Source of the DNA: CAMYMQ01 sp963730305
GTDB taxonomy: Bacteria; Pseudomonadota; Alphaproteobacteria; Bin65
DNA: 64,000 bases
Direction of reading: 5' to 3'
Assembly: GCA_963730305.1 (NCBI GenBank)
Contig: CAVSRB010000001.1
Location: forward strand, 496,001 to 560,000
The position numbers and the translations under genes are program-made. Numbering within the stretch: the first letter of the stretch is position 1; each line of letters opens with the position of its first letter. The notes beneath the pieces were generated by a model that was not told the origin of the DNA, ran no database searches, and saw only the letters and a program-made list of their open reading frames with translations. Shown one piece after another: positions 29,945 through 41,958 of this stretch.

Positions 29945-32344
29945 ATGAATAAGGCTCTGCTCGAATCGGCGCTCGAGTTCCCGTCACCGCCGTCGACCCC
30001 ATATTCGATGACGCTTCAGCCCCGCCGCGCCGACATCCGTGCACCCGATCCCAACCGGGCGGTCGGGCAGTCGCGGCCCCGCGTAGAAGACGCCCGCCTC
30101 GTCACCGGGCGCGGACGCTTCACCGATGACGTGCAGGCCGCCGGCGTCCTCCACATCGCGTTCGTGCGCAGCACGGCCGCCCATGCCCGGCTGGTGTCGG
30201 TCGATACGGTGGCTGCGGCGGCGACGCCGGGCGTGCACGCCGTCTTCACCGGCGCGGACGTGCGGTCGCTCGGCGATCTGCCGGTCAATCCCCTGATCGA
30301 GAACGTCCGCCCGCCGCGCTTTCCGATCCTCGCGATCGACACGGTGAACGCGGTCGGGGAGCCGATCGCCGCCGTCGTCGCCGAGACGAACGCGGCCGCC
30401 ATCGCTGCTGCGGAACTGGTCGACGTCGGGTACGAAACGCTTCCGCCGGTGCCCGACCATGGCGGGCCCGAAGATCAGCCGCCGCTATCCCCCGCCCTCC
30501 CCGACAACCGCGCCTTCGACCTGTCCCTGTCCGCCGGCGACGCCGAGGCGGCCTTCGCCGCCGCGGCCGCCATTGTCACGGCGCGGATCGAACACGCGCG
30601 GGTCGCGCCCACGACCTTGGAGCCGCGGGCGGTCCACGCCGCCTATGACGCCGACGACGATACCCTGACGATCTGGCTGTCCAGCCAGGCGCCGCAGCGG
30701 GCCCGGCGCGACATCGCCGCCATCATCGGCCTCGCAGCAGAGCGCATCCGCCTGATCGCGCCGGACGTCGGCGGCGCCTTCGGCATGAAGGGCTCGATCT
30801 ATCCCGAGGACGCGTTCACCGCCTGGGCCGCGCTGACCCTGCGCCGGTCGGTGAAGTGGACGGCGAGCCGCGGCGAAGACCTGCTGGCGGCGACCCACGG
30901 CCGCGGCCTGGCCACCGAAGCGGAAGCCGCCGTCGCGCCGGACGGCCGGATCACCGGCCTGCGCGCCCGCATCCGCGCGCCGCTCGGCCATTGGCTGCCG
31001 TTCAGCGGCGTCGTCTCCGCGCGCAACGCCGCGCGCATCCTGCCGGGCCCCTACGACGTGCCGGCGGTCGACATCACCGCCGAAGGCTTCGTCACCACCG
31101 CGGCGCCGGTCGGCATCTATCGCGGCGCCGGCCGGCCGGAGGCGGCAGCCCTGATGGAACGCCTGATCGACGAGGCCGCCCGCGCCACCGGGCTGGATCC
31201 GGTCGAGGTCCGGCGGCGCAACCTGATCGCCGCGGACCGCCTCCCCTTTCGGACGCCGACGGGCGAAACGCTGGACTCCGGCGACTATGCCGCCGTCCTC
31301 GACCGCGCCTGCGCCGTCGCGGACTATCCCGCCCTGCTCGACCGCCGGACACGGCAACGACAACGAGGCGAGCTGGCCGGTGTCGGCGTCGCCTTCTACG
31401 TCGAGCCCTGCGGCGTCGGCTGGGAGAGCGGCCGGGTGCGGGTCGAGACCGACGGCCGGATCACCGCGGCGACCGGCTCCTCCGCCCAGGGACAAGGCCG
31501 CGAGACCACCTTCGCGCAGATCGTCGCCGACACGCTGTGCGTCCCGCCCGACCGGGTCGACGTCGTCCACGGCGACACCGCCGCGGTGCCGGACGCCATT
31601 GGCGCGCTGGCCAGCCGCAGCACCGGTATCGGCGGCAGCGCGATCCTGCGCGCCGCCGAGGCCGTGCGGGAACAGGCGACGGCGCTGGCCGCCCGGCTGC
31701 TCCAGGCGTCGCCGGACGCGATTGCGCTCGATCAAGGCGGCTTCCGGGTGAGCGCGCAGGATGGGCCGTCGGTGGACTGGACGGCGCTGGCCCGGGCGGC
31801 CGACGAGGGCGGCGGCGAGGGCGACGGCGAGCGGCTGGAAGCCGACGTCCGTTTCGAGGCGTCTGGGGAGAGTTGGGCGTATGGCTGCTGCATCGCGACG
31901 ATGACGATCGACCCCGAAACGGCCGTGCCGCAGGTCGAACAAATCGTCTGGGTCGACGACGCCGGCGTGATCGTCAACCCGCGCCTGGCCGACGACCAGC
32001 TGGTCGGCGGCCTCGCCCAGGGATTGGGGCAAGCAATGATGGAACGGATCGTTTATGACGAAGACGGGCAGCTCGTGACCGGGTCGTTGATGGACTATGC
32101 CGTGCCGCGCGCGGCGGACGTTCCGCCGGTCGTCCTCGACCGGATCGAGACGCCGGCGCTGACCAACCCGCTCGGCGCCAAGGGCGTCGGCGAAGCGGGC
32201 TGCATCGGCGTGCCGGCGGCGATCCTGAACGCGGCGATCGACGCCCTGTCGCCGCTGGGAGTGCGTCATCTCGACCTGCCGCTCACCAGCGAGCAGATCT
32301 GGCTGGCCATCAGGGCCGCAAGGAACGAGGATCGAAAGCGATGA
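29945..32344 (+). CDS. Molybdopterin-dependent hydroxylase large subunit (CoxL/XDH family)
   Basis: 799 residues. The two large-subunit domains are seen: the aldehyde oxidase a/b hammerhead (about 40-150) and the molybdopterin-binding domain (about 165-780), with GAFGMKGSIYPEDA, GIYRGAGRPEAA, GSSAQGQGRET and GVGEAG carrying the catalytic glutamate (E750). It would hydroxylate an aromatic or aldehyde substrate. Enzymes of this type normally need FAD and 2Fe-2S subunits, and none are encoded here. ATG 30008 is an alternative start; neither has a clear ribosome-binding site. It overlaps the next gene by 4 bp. Confidence 0.85.
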   Translation: MNKALLESALEFPSPPSTPYSMTLQPRRADIRAPDPNRAVGQSRPRVEDARLVTGRGRFTDDVQAAGVLHIAFVRSTAAHARLVSVDTVAAAATPGVHAVFTGADVRSLGDLPVNPLIENVRPPRFPILAIDTVNAVGEPIAAVVAETNAAAIAAAELVDVGYETLPPVPDHGGPEDQPPLSPALPDNRAFDLSLSAGDAEAAFAAAAAIVTARIEHARVAPTTLEPRAVHAAYDADDDTLTIWLSSQAPQRARRDIAAIIGLAAERIRLIAPDVGGAFGMKGSIYPEDAFTAWAALTLRRSVKWTASRGEDLLAATHGRGLATEAEAAVAPDGRITGLRARIRAPLGHWLPFSGVVSARNAARILPGPYDVPAVDITAEGFVTTAAPVGIYRGAGRPEAAALMERLIDEAARATGLDPVEVRRRNLIAADRLPFRTPTGETLDSGDYAAVLDRACAVADYPALLDRRTRQRQRGELAGVGVAFYVEPCGVGWESGRVRVETDGRITAATGSSAQGQGRETTFAQIVADTLCVPPDRVDVVHGDTAAVPDAIGALASRSTGIGGSAILRAAEAVREQATALAARLLQASPDAIALDQGGFRVSAQDGPSVDWTALARAADEGGGEGDGERLEADVRFEASGESWAYGCCIATMTIDPETAVPQVEQIVWVDDAGVIVNPRLADDQLVGGLAQGLGQAMMERIVYDEDGQLVTGSLMDYAVPRAADVPPVVLDRIETPALTNPLGAKGVGEAGCIGVPAAILNAAIDALSPLGVRHLDLPLTSEQIWLAIRAARNEDRKR

Positions 32345-33321
32345 AGTACCGCAAGTCAGAAGCCAAGGAATACGCCCGCGAGCACCTGCGCGGGCTGTGG
32401 GCGGCGACCCTGACGCCGTTCAAGCCCGACGACCTCAGCCTCGACGAGGCCGGCTTCCGCCGCAACTTCCGGCACTGGGTCGACGACCTCAACCTCGGCG
32501 GCCTGTTCGTCACCGGCAAGCAGGGCGAGTTCTTCTCGATGTCGCTCGAGGAGCGCAAGCGTAGCTTCGAGATCGCGGTCGAGGAATGCGGCGACAAGGC
32601 CGGCACGATCCTGTCGACCTCGGACGAGAACCTGGACACGGTGATCGACCTGTCCCGCCACGCCCAGGCGATCGGCGCGGACTACGTCATCGTCCACAGC
32701 CCGCCGCTCTACTTCCACACCAAGGTCGACGACATCCTCTACGAGTATTATCGCCACCTCAGCGAAATCCTGGATATCGGCATCGCGATCTGGCACCAGC
32801 CCGACTACGGCTACGTCATGGAGCCGGAGCTGTGCGCCCGCATCGCCGAGCTGCCCAACATCGTCGCCATCAAATACAGCGTCGACCGCGAGCGCTATGC
32901 CGCGCTGACCCGCCTGGCCGGCGACAAGCTGATCGTCAGCACCTCGTCGGAGGACCACTGGCTCGAAAACATCGTCGAGCTCGGCTGGCAAGTCTACCTG
33001 TGTTCGACCCCGCCCTACCTGATGCAGACGGCGACGGACCAGCGGATGCGCGAATACACCGAGCTGGCCATGGCCGGCGAGGTCGACAAGGCGCGCGCGG
33101 TGCGCGACAGCCTCGACCCGGTGCGCAAGGCGCTGAAGGGGACCCGCCCGGCGGACAAGCCCCAGGCCCAGCAGAAATACTGGCAGGACCTGATCGGCCA
33201 GGTCGGCGGCCCGGTCCGCCGGCCTCTCCTCGCCCTGACCGAGGCGGAGAAGGCCACCATCAAGAGCGCGGTCGACGCCTGCGGGCTCGATCTCGGGAAC
33301 AGCAAGGCCTCGGCGGCCTGA
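32341..33321 (+). CDS. DapA/NAL-superfamily lyase or aldolase
   Basis: 326-residue TIM-barrel of the dihydrodipicolinate synthase/N-acetylneuraminate lyase family. The Schiff-base lysine is in NIVAIKYS (K178) and the partner tyrosine in PPLYFHT (Y124). GLFVTGKQGEFFSMSLEER replaces the usual GTTGE motif, so it is probably not the lysine-biosynthetic enzyme but a catabolic lyase, perhaps a hydratase-aldolase. ATGA overlap with the hydroxylase gene. Confidence 0.85.
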   Translation: MKYRKSEAKEYAREHLRGLWAATLTPFKPDDLSLDEAGFRRNFRHWVDDLNLGGLFVTGKQGEFFSMSLEERKRSFEIAVEECGDKAGTILSTSDENLDTVIDLSRHAQAIGADYVIVHSPPLYFHTKVDDILYEYYRHLSEILDIGIAIWHQPDYGYVMEPELCARIAELPNIVAIKYSVDRERYAALTRLAGDKLIVSTSSEDHWLENIVELGWQVYLCSTPPYLMQTATDQRMREYTELAMAGEVDKARAVRDSLDPVRKALKGTRPADKPQAQQKYWQDLIGQVGGPVRRPLLALTEAEKATIKSAVDACGLDLGNSKASAA

Positions 33322-33369
33322 ACGGCACGAAATTCGGGCCAGACCACGTCCGGGGGAAAGGAAACACCG

Positions 33370-34857
<1,488 letters not shown>

Positions 34858-34885
34858 CGCGTCGGGCCATCCACGGGAGACCAGC

Positions 34886-35434
34886 ATGAAATTCGACCAG
34901 CCCTTCGACCTCGACGCCTGGATCGAGAAGAACCGCGACCAGCTCAAGCCGCCGGTCAGCAACAAGCTGCTGTTCGAACAGCCCGGCATGATCGCCCAGA
35001 TCATCGGCGGCCCGAACACCCGGGTCGATTTCCACGACGATCCGGTCCAGGAGTTCTTCTACCAGCTCCGCGGCGACATGATCCTCAAGGTATACCAGGA
35101 CGGCGACATCCACGACGTCCGCATCAACGAGGGCGACGTGTTCATGCTGCCGGCCCACGTGCCGCACTCGCCGCAGCGGCCGATGCCGGGCTCGATCGGG
35201 CTGGTGATCGAATCGCCCCGCGTCGCCGGCATGCTCGACGGCTTCGAGTGGTACTGCTTCGAGTGCAAGAACCGGGTCCACCGGGTCGAGGTGCCGGTCA
35301 GCGACATCGTCAAGGATCTGCCCCCGCTCTACGAGGCGTTCCACGAGGACAAACAGGCGCGGACCTGCAAGAACTGCGGCGCCGTCCACCCGGGCAACAG
35401 CGCCCCGCCGGACGGCTGGGTCGTCATCGACTGA
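34886..35434 (+). CDS. nbaC: 3-hydroxyanthranilate 3,4-dioxygenase
   Basis: 182-residue cupin. Iron ligands fit H50, E56 and H94 in FHDDPVQEFFYQLRGD and PAHVPHSP. Two C-terminal CxxC pairs (CFEC, CKNC) bind the second structural iron typical of bacterial forms. The enzyme opens the ring of 3-hydroxyanthranilate, an intermediate of tryptophan/kynurenine and 2-nitrobenzoate pathways. No other kynurenine-pathway gene is seen in the window. Confidence 0.92.
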   Translation: MKFDQPFDLDAWIEKNRDQLKPPVSNKLLFEQPGMIAQIIGGPNTRVDFHDDPVQEFFYQLRGDMILKVYQDGDIHDVRINEGDVFMLPAHVPHSPQRPMPGSIGLVIESPRVAGMLDGFEWYCFECKNRVHRVEVPVSDIVKDLPPLYEAFHEDKQARTCKNCGAVHPGNSAPPDGWVVID

Positions 35435-35449
35435 CCGGCCGCCCGCCGG

Positions 35450-35923
35450 CTAACCTGCGAGTTCGCCGACCGGCAGCGACGCGCGGGAGATGACCGTGCG
35501 GATGGCGAAGCTCGACTGGATGCGCGCGACCCCCGGCAGCCGGGCCAGCACGCCCCGGTGGAGCCGTTCGTAGTCCTCCGCATCCCGGACGGCGACGCGG
35601 AGCAGGTAGTCGGCCATGCCCGACATCAGGTAGCACTCCACAACTTCCGCCTGGTGCGCGATCGCGGCCTCGAAGGCTTCGAGATAATCGTCGGTCTGCC
35701 GTTCGAGCGTGATCTGCACGACGACCGTCGTCGGCCGACCGAGCGCCGCGGCGTCGACCAGCGCGGTGTAGCCCTCGATGACGCCTGCCCGCTCCAGCAT
35801 CTGCACGCGACGCAGGCACGCCGACGGCGACAGCCCGGCCTTTTCGGCCAAGCTGTTGTTGGTGATCCGCCCGTCGTCCTGAAGCGCCGCCAGGATACGA
35901 TAATCGATCGAATCGAGCATCAT
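35450..35923 (-). CDS. Lrp/AsnC-family regulator
   Basis: 157 residues. An N-terminal helix-turn-helix (LDSIDYRILAALQDDGRIT, LAEKAGLSPSACLRRV) is joined to a RAM ligand-binding domain (about 70-145). It is divergent from the alanine dehydrogenase gene with 152 bp between them, as for AldR/Lrp-type control of ald, so alanine or another amino acid is the likely effector. Confidence 0.92.
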   Translation of the reverse strand: MMLDSIDYRILAALQDDGRITNNSLAEKAGLSPSACLRRVQMLERAGVIEGYTALVDAAALGRPTTVVVQITLERQTDDYLEAFEAAIAHQAEVVECYLMSGMADYLLRVAVRDAEDYERLHRGVLARLPGVARIQSSFAIRTVISRASLPVGELAG

Positions 35924-36075
35924 TCGAATATTCTACGAAGTTTCTGCAACTTTGATAACTTTAATTGCGACAAATGACAATTCCATAAACATCTTCGCAA
36001 GCACTTTCTCCGCGAATCATCCTATCCTCCCTCTATCAAGACGCGGTGCGTAACGCCTGTCTGAAGGAGGACGGA
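35924..36075. promoter_or_regulatory. Divergent lrp/ald control region
   Basis: AT-rich 152-bp spacer. An imperfect palindrome with TTCG and CGAA arms spans 35923-35939, next to the regulator start. AGGAGG at 36065-36070 is the ribosome-binding site for ald. The palindrome resembles the AT-centred sites of Lrp-family proteins; no specific -35/-10 is assigned. Confidence 0.5.
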
Positions 36076-37179
<1,104 letters not shown>

Positions 37180-37207
37180 GCAGAGTTCCACCCGGAGGGG
37201 CCGGCGC

Positions 37208-37717
37208 TCAGTCGAGCCCGGCCGCCTCCCGCACGATCGCGTTCAACAGATGGTCGACGGCGCCCAGCGCCTTCGTGGACGCCGGCGCGCCGACGAGCGT
37301 GGGCCGGCGGTAGCCGATGTGGACGGTCTTGGGGTCGGCGGCGGTCGTGTAGACGACGACGATGTAGGGACAGAACAGGATGTTGCGGGCGTCCGCCTCC
37401 ATCATCCGCCGCGAATAGACCGCCGAGCAGAACTGGAAGCCTTCGGCCTTGTCGTAGACCCGGCGCTTGGCGCCGACCGCCTTGGCCGTCCGGTCGAGCA
37501 TCGCCCCGATATGCGAAACGTGGTCGACGACGAGCCCGCGGTTGGTGATCGCGTCGGACAGGTCCTGCCGCACCTGGTCGTAGGGCGCCTTCACCGCATA
37601 GAGGCGGAACGGGCCCGCCTCGGCCGCGCGGGCGACGGGCGCCGCCATTGCGGCCACGGAAACCAGGGCCGCGACCAGCAGCGCCAGTCTCGTTCCCCTC
37701 GATCCGGTTGCGGTCAT
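37208..37717 (-). CDS. DUF302 protein, periplasmic
   Basis: 169 residues with a signal peptide ending APVARAA. The mature domain shows DUF302-like features (LYAVKAPYDQVRQDL near the start, FCPYIVVVY and VHIGYRRP toward the end). Proteins of this kind are often found near sulfur-oxidation or redox genes. It lies 43 bp downstream of a thioredoxin-fold gene on the same strand. Confidence 0.7.
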   Translation of the reverse strand: MTATGSRGTRLALLVAALVSVAAMAAPVARAAEAGPFRLYAVKAPYDQVRQDLSDAITNRGLVVDHVSHIGAMLDRTAKAVGAKRRVYDKAEGFQFCSAVYSRRMMEADARNILFCPYIVVVYTTAADPKTVHIGYRRPTLVGAPASTKALGAVDHLLNAIVREAAGLD

Positions 37718-37760
37718 CGCATCCTCCTTCGCGGCGCGCCTGGCCGGCGCGGCGTGGCCG

Positions 37761-38373
37761 TTAGTTCGCCTTCGCCGCCAGCCGAGCCTTTACATAGGCG
37801 CGGAACCTGGTCGCCTTGAACGCCTCCGTCTTCACATACTCGAAGAACATCCGGAAATACTTCGGCGGCAGGTAGCCGGGCATGCGGGCGACTTCGGCGT
37901 CCTTGCCCGCCTTGCCCGCGGGCACCTGCTTGGCGAAGAACAGCACCGTCGGCGTGAAGCGGACCTTGTACTTCTTGGCGAACTGCTTTTCGGTCAGCTC
38001 CTTGCCGTCGAAATCGGTCACCTTGCGCGCGCCCCACAGGTCGAGCTGGACGACCTCGAAATTGGCGCGGACGTAGTCGGTGATCGTGCGGTCGGCGAAG
38101 TTGACCAGATGGAGCTCGCGGCAATAGGGGCAGCCCTTCTGCTCGAAGATGACGACGAGGCGCTTGCCCTTCTTGCGCGCCTCGCCCAGGTCCTCGCGCA
38201 TATCGAGGAAGCTCTGCAGAAACCACGGCTGGACATAGAGGCCGCCGTCACCGAGCGCGGGCGCGCTGCTCTTGGTCTCGGCACTCGCCGGGGCAGCCAC
38301 CCAGGCCGGCCGCCAACGGCGCCAGCATCAGCGCCGCCAACAGCCCGATCCGTTTGCTTCGCCATCCGTGCAT
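37761..38373 (-). CDS. SoxW-like periplasmic thioredoxin-fold protein, one frame break
   Basis: The thioredoxin motif CPYC lies in FEQKGCPYCRELH. FTPTVLFF supplies the cis-proline region, and PGYLPPKYFRMFFEYV is typical of SoxW-type thioredoxins. The mature part reads from about 38300. Its signal peptide (MHGWRSKRIGLLAALMLAPL) is in another frame starting at 38373, with GGGGAGAGG upstream. A one-base change near 38297 joins the two, giving a protein of about 203 residues ending at 37761. Confidence 0.75.
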
Positions 38374-38482
38374 CTGCCTCTCCCCGCGTTCCTGGAGCCG
38401 TGCAATCTGTATTATATTCGCATATCGCAATATGATGGCGTCAATTCGATTGCGCGGCCCGACCCAACCGCAGGAACACAAG

Positions 38483-39262
38483 ATGCGCCCACACCTATCG
38501 ACGTGTCTCCGTCGCCACCGTAAGGCGGCGCTCGGCGCCCTGGCCGCGGCGACGATCACGCTCTCGGGCATGGCCGCCCGAGCGGAACCGGTCGCGATCC
38601 AATATGGCGCGCTGAAGCTCAACGGCAACCTCGCGCTGGCGGCCAACAAGCGGATGGCCGACGGCGTCCTGCTGATGGTCCACGGCACGATGGCGCACGC
38701 CCGCATGGAGACGATCAGGACACTCCAGGCGGGGCTCGGGTCGCGCGGGATCAGCTCGCTCGCCATCACCCTGTCGCTCGGCGAGAGCGACCGGCGCGGC
38801 ATGTTCCCGTGCGACCACGTCCAGCGCCACAAACAGACCGACGCCCTGCCCGAGATCGCCGCCTGGTACCGGTGGCTGAAGGCGAAGGGCGCCGGCAAGA
38901 TCGCCCTCTTCGGCCATTCCCGTGGCGGCAATCAGGCGGTCCGTTATGCCGTCAAGCAGCCGGCGGGCAGCCCTCGCCGCCGTCGTCGCCCTGGCGCCGT
39001 CGACCTGGACCGCGGCGGGCGCCGACCGGCGCTACAGGCAACGGTTCCATCGCGACCGGCGCGCGGACGTCGCGGCGGCGCGCGCCAAGGGAAAGGCGAT
39101 CCTGTCCGGGCATCCCTTCCTCAACTGCCCGAGCACCCGGGTCGCGGCCGACAGCTTCGTCGCCTACTACGCCGACGATCCGAAGATGAACACGCCGACC
39201 CTGCTGACCGGCATCAAGGTGCCGACGCTGGTCATCGCCGGCAGCGCGGGTTCCTTTCCCAC
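38483..39262 (+). CDS. Alpha/beta hydrolase, frame break and truncated at the contig junction
   Basis: A signal peptide (ALGALAAATITLSGMAARAE) is followed by an alpha/beta-hydrolase domain: LLMVHGTMAHARMET (oxyanion region) and FGHSRGGNQA (nucleophile serine). The frame changes near 38965; the continuation ALAAVVALAPSTW runs to VPTLVIAGSAGSFP near 39250. The catalytic His region is missing because unrelated HAMP-GGDEF sequence starts there. The end coordinate is an estimate. Confidence 0.65.
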
Positions 39263-39290
39263 CGGTGGTTTCAGCGCCGGCCTCGCGATT
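39240..39290. other. Probable chimeric junction between two genomes
   Basis: Left of this point the frame encodes a hydrolase beta-strand (VPTLVIAGSA). Right of it the same frame encodes the end of a membrane helix and a HAMP domain (LLSKTITRPIALLSEAV). Gene content changes from alphaproteobacterial to Desulfuromonadia-like at the same place. Neither half-gene is complete and no mobile element is present, so an assembly join is more likely than a natural fusion. Confidence 0.75.
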
Positions 39291-39959
39291 CTGCTGTCGA
39301 AAACCATTACGCGGCCGATTGCCCTGCTGAGCGAGGCCGTCTCGGCAGTGGGCGCGGGCCACCTGGATGTGGCCGTGCCGGTCCGATCCCGGGACGAATC
39401 GGGACACCTGGCCGCGCGTTTCAACAACATGGTGCAACAGTTGAACGAGCTGAACCAGGCGCTCCAGATCGCCGCCACGGTGGACAAACTCACCGGGGCC
39501 GCGAACCGGGGTCGGATCGAGGAGGAACTGCAGGCCGAGATGGAGCGTTCCACACGTTATAACACCCCCTTGGCGCTGATCCTCTTCGACCTCGACCATT
39601 TCAAGCAGGTCAACGACCACCACGGCCACCTGGCCGGGGACATGGTCCTGAAAACCGTGGCCGCCGTGGTGCGGCAGGTCACCCGGACCAACGATATCCT
39701 GGGGCGCTGGGGCGGCGAGGAGTTCCTGCTCCTGGCGCCTGCAACCAACCAGGCCCAGGCTACCCACCTGGCGGAAAAGATCCGCCAGAGCATCGCCTGC
39801 AGCCCCATCGAGGGGATGGACCAGGTCACCGTCAGCTGCGGCGTGGCCCAACTGCTGCCGGGAGATCGCGAGGTGGATCTGATCAAACGGGCGGACGATG
39901 CCCTCTATCGTGCCAAGCGCCTGGGACGAAATCGGGTCGAGACCGGCCAGCCGGCCTGA
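39291..39959 (+). CDS. HAMP-GGDEF diguanylate cyclase, 5' end missing
   Basis: About 222 residues: HAMP (TRPIALLSEAVSAVGAGHL) and a complete GGDEF domain. GRWGGEEF is the active-site loop, and RTND five residues before it is an intact inhibitory I-site, so the enzyme should make c-di-GMP with product inhibition. DKLTGAANRG and FDLDHFKQVND are also conserved. The sensor part was lost at the junction upstream. The open frame continues upstream into the hydrolase, which should not be read as a real fusion. Confidence 0.85.
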   Translation: MLSKTITRPIALLSEAVSAVGAGHLDVAVPVRSRDESGHLAARFNNMVQQLNELNQALQIAATVDKLTGAANRGRIEEELQAEMERSTRYNTPLALILFDLDHFKQVNDHHGHLAGDMVLKTVAAVVRQVTRTNDILGRWGGEEFLLLAPATNQAQATHLAEKIRQSIACSPIEGMDQVTVSCGVAQLLPGDREVDLIKRADDALYRAKRLGRNRVETGQPA

Positions 39960-39992
39960 CGCCGGGTGCGGCCGGCCCGGCCTCCCCTTGCG

Positions 39993-40039
39993 AAACGCCT
40001 ACGGGGCGGACCAGTCTGGTCCGCCCCGTAGGCGTTTTT
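39993..40039. terminator. Bidirectional rho-independent terminator
   Basis: A near-perfect 21-bp inverted repeat (arms start AAACGCCTACGGGGCGGACC) with a very short loop is followed by TTTTT on the plus strand and preceded by AAA for the minus strand. It lies between the GGDEF gene (plus) and the ABC exporter gene (minus, ending 40057) and would stop transcription from both sides. Confidence 0.92.
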
Positions 40040-40056
40040 GCGCCCGTCCCGGCGAT

Positions 40057-41958
40057 TCAGGACCCTTCCGGCACCGATCCGGTGCGCCCCGGCTCCGCGG
40101 CATCGGCCCCCCCTTGCCGAGGGGCGCTGCCCCGGTCCCGGAACTGGCTGACGTAGAGGCGGTAGTAGGCGCCTTCCAGCGCAAGAAGTTCGGCGTGGGT
40201 TCCCTGCTCGACGATCCGCCCCCGGTCGATCACGATCACCTGATCGGCGGTGGCGATGGTGGAGAGGCGGTGGGCGATGACGAAGCTGGTACGCCCCTGC
40301 ATCAGCTGCTGCAGGGCCTTCTGGATCTGCGCTTCGGTGCGGGTGTCGACGGAGCTGGTCGCCTCGTCGAGGATGAGGATGGCCGGATCCGCGAGGATCG
40401 CCCGGGCGATGGTGACCAGTTGGCGCTGCCCCTCGGAGAGGTTGCCGCCGCGCTCCGACAGAACCGTGTCGTAGCCGTGGGGAAGCCGGCGGACGAAGCC
40501 GTCGGCGTGAGCGAGTTTGGCGGCGACCACAACCTCCGCGTCGCTGGCGTCCAGGCGCCCGTAGCGGATATTCTCCAGAACCGACTCGCTAAAGAGAAAG
40601 GACTGCTGCAACACCACTCCGAGCTGGCGCCGCAGGCTCTCCCGGGTGACGCTGCGGATGTCGACGCCGTCGATGCGGATCGTCCCCTGCTGCGGCTCGT
40701 AGAAGCGCGACAGCAGGTTGACGATGGTGGTTTTGCCGGCGCCGGTGTGGCCGACCAGGGCGATGCGCTCGCCGGGCCGGGCATGGAGGGAGATCTCCTG
40801 CAGCACCGGGGTGCCCGGGACGTAGGCGAAATCGAGGCCGTCGAACTCCACCTCCCCGGCCACCCGGGGCAGCTCCGGCGCGCCTGGGGGATCGAGCTGC
40901 TCGGAGACGGTATCGAGGAGCTGGAAAATCCGCTCGGCCCCGGCCAGCGCGCCCTGCACCTGGTTATAGAGGTTGCCGAGCTGGCGCAGCGGTTCGGCGA
41001 AGCGCCGCGAGTAGGTGATGAAGGCGGCGATGGTGCCGATTGACACCAGCCCCTTGATCGCCAGGTAGCCCCCCAGTCCGCAGAGGACGGCGACGTTCAG
41101 GTTGGAGAGGATACCCATCATCGGCATCACCAGCAGCGCCAGGGTCATGGCCTGAACCCCGACCGATCGCACTGCCTCGTTGGCGGCGTCGAAACGGCCC
41201 AGCACCTGCTCCTGCTGGCCGAAGGCGAGCACCACCCGCTGGCCGCTGTAGGTCTCCTCGAGAACGGCGTTGAGCGTCCCGAGCCGCGCCTGGTAGCCGC
41301 GAAAAGCGGAGCGGGTTTTGCGCCCCACGGTCCCGACCAGGCCGAGCATCAGCGGAAAAGCGAGCATCGAGCCGAGGGCGAGCCAGGGGCTGAGGACGAA
41401 GATGATGCCGAGGATGCCCGCCAGGGTCAAAACGCCGGTGAAGAGCTGGGCCGCGTTGTCGGTAAGGACCCGGCTGATGGCGTCCATGTCGTTGGTCAGC
41501 CGGCTCATCAGCTCCCCCTGGCGGCGCTCGTCGAAAAAGCGCAGCGGGAAGCCCTGCAGGTGGCCAAAGAGATCCCGGCGCAGATCGCGCATCGCCTGCT
41601 GGGAAAGGCCGGCGAGGAGCCACCCCTGGAGCAGCTGCGCCGCCGCCGAAAGGGCGTAGGCGCCGAGCATCAGCAGGGTCATGTGCAGGAGGACCGGGAG
41701 ATTCCGTCCGACAAGCTGGTCGATGGCCCGGCCCATGAGGTAGGGCCCGGCCAGGGCCAGGGCGGTGCCGAGAGTGGCAATCAGCGCCACCAGGGCGATG
41801 ACTCCGCGCTGGGGATAGAGGTAGGCCGCCAGGCGGCGCAGCGCCCCCCGCGCATCCTGCGCCCGCTCGGTGCTGTGCCCTCCGGCCCCCCGCCCGCCCG
41901 GGCCGGGCAGGCCGCTCAGCGGCGCCGCCGGCGGCCGCCGTCCCGACGCCTCAGCCAT
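40057..41958 (-). CDS. ABC exporter subunit with catalytic ATPase site
   Basis: 633 residues: six-helix exporter membrane domain (about 50-340) and nucleotide-binding domain. Walker A is GHTGAGKTT, Walker B ends ILILDEATS with the catalytic Glu, and the H-loop is IAHRLST, all canonical; the signature is NLSEGQ rather than LSGGQ. It pairs with the upstream gene, which shows the opposite pattern, so the two form a heterodimer like BmrCD/TM287-288. The start ATG at 41958 overlaps the upstream gene by 8 bp. Confidence 0.93.
   Translation of the reverse strand: MAEASGRRPPAAPLSGLPGPGGRGAGGHSTERAQDARGALRRLAAYLYPQRGVIALVALIATLGTALALAGPYLMGRAIDQLVGRNLPVLLHMTLLMLGAYALSAAAQLLQGWLLAGLSQQAMRDLRRDLFGHLQGFPLRFFDERRQGELMSRLTNDMDAISRVLTDNAAQLFTGVLTLAGILGIIFVLSPWLALGSMLAFPLMLGLVGTVGRKTRSAFRGYQARLGTLNAVLEETYSGQRVVLAFGQQEQVLGRFDAANEAVRSVGVQAMTLALLVMPMMGILSNLNVAVLCGLGGYLAIKGLVSIGTIAAFITYSRRFAEPLRQLGNLYNQVQGALAGAERIFQLLDTVSEQLDPPGAPELPRVAGEVEFDGLDFAYVPGTPVLQEISLHARPGERIALVGHTGAGKTTIVNLLSRFYEPQQGTIRIDGVDIRSVTRESLRRQLGVVLQQSFLFSESVLENIRYGRLDASDAEVVVAAKLAHADGFVRRLPHGYDTVLSERGGNLSEGQRQLVTIARAILADPAILILDEATSSVDTRTEAQIQKALQQLMQGRTSFVIAHRLSTIATADQVIVIDRGRIVEQGTHAELLALEGAYYRLYVSQFRDRGSAPRQGGADAAEPGRTGSVPEGS

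Noticed and set aside
38922..39959. A continuous 345-codon frame that would read as a hydrolase-HAMP-GGDEF fusion protein
   Set aside because: The two domains are each truncated at the same point and the gene content changes there, so the frame is best explained as a contig chimera.
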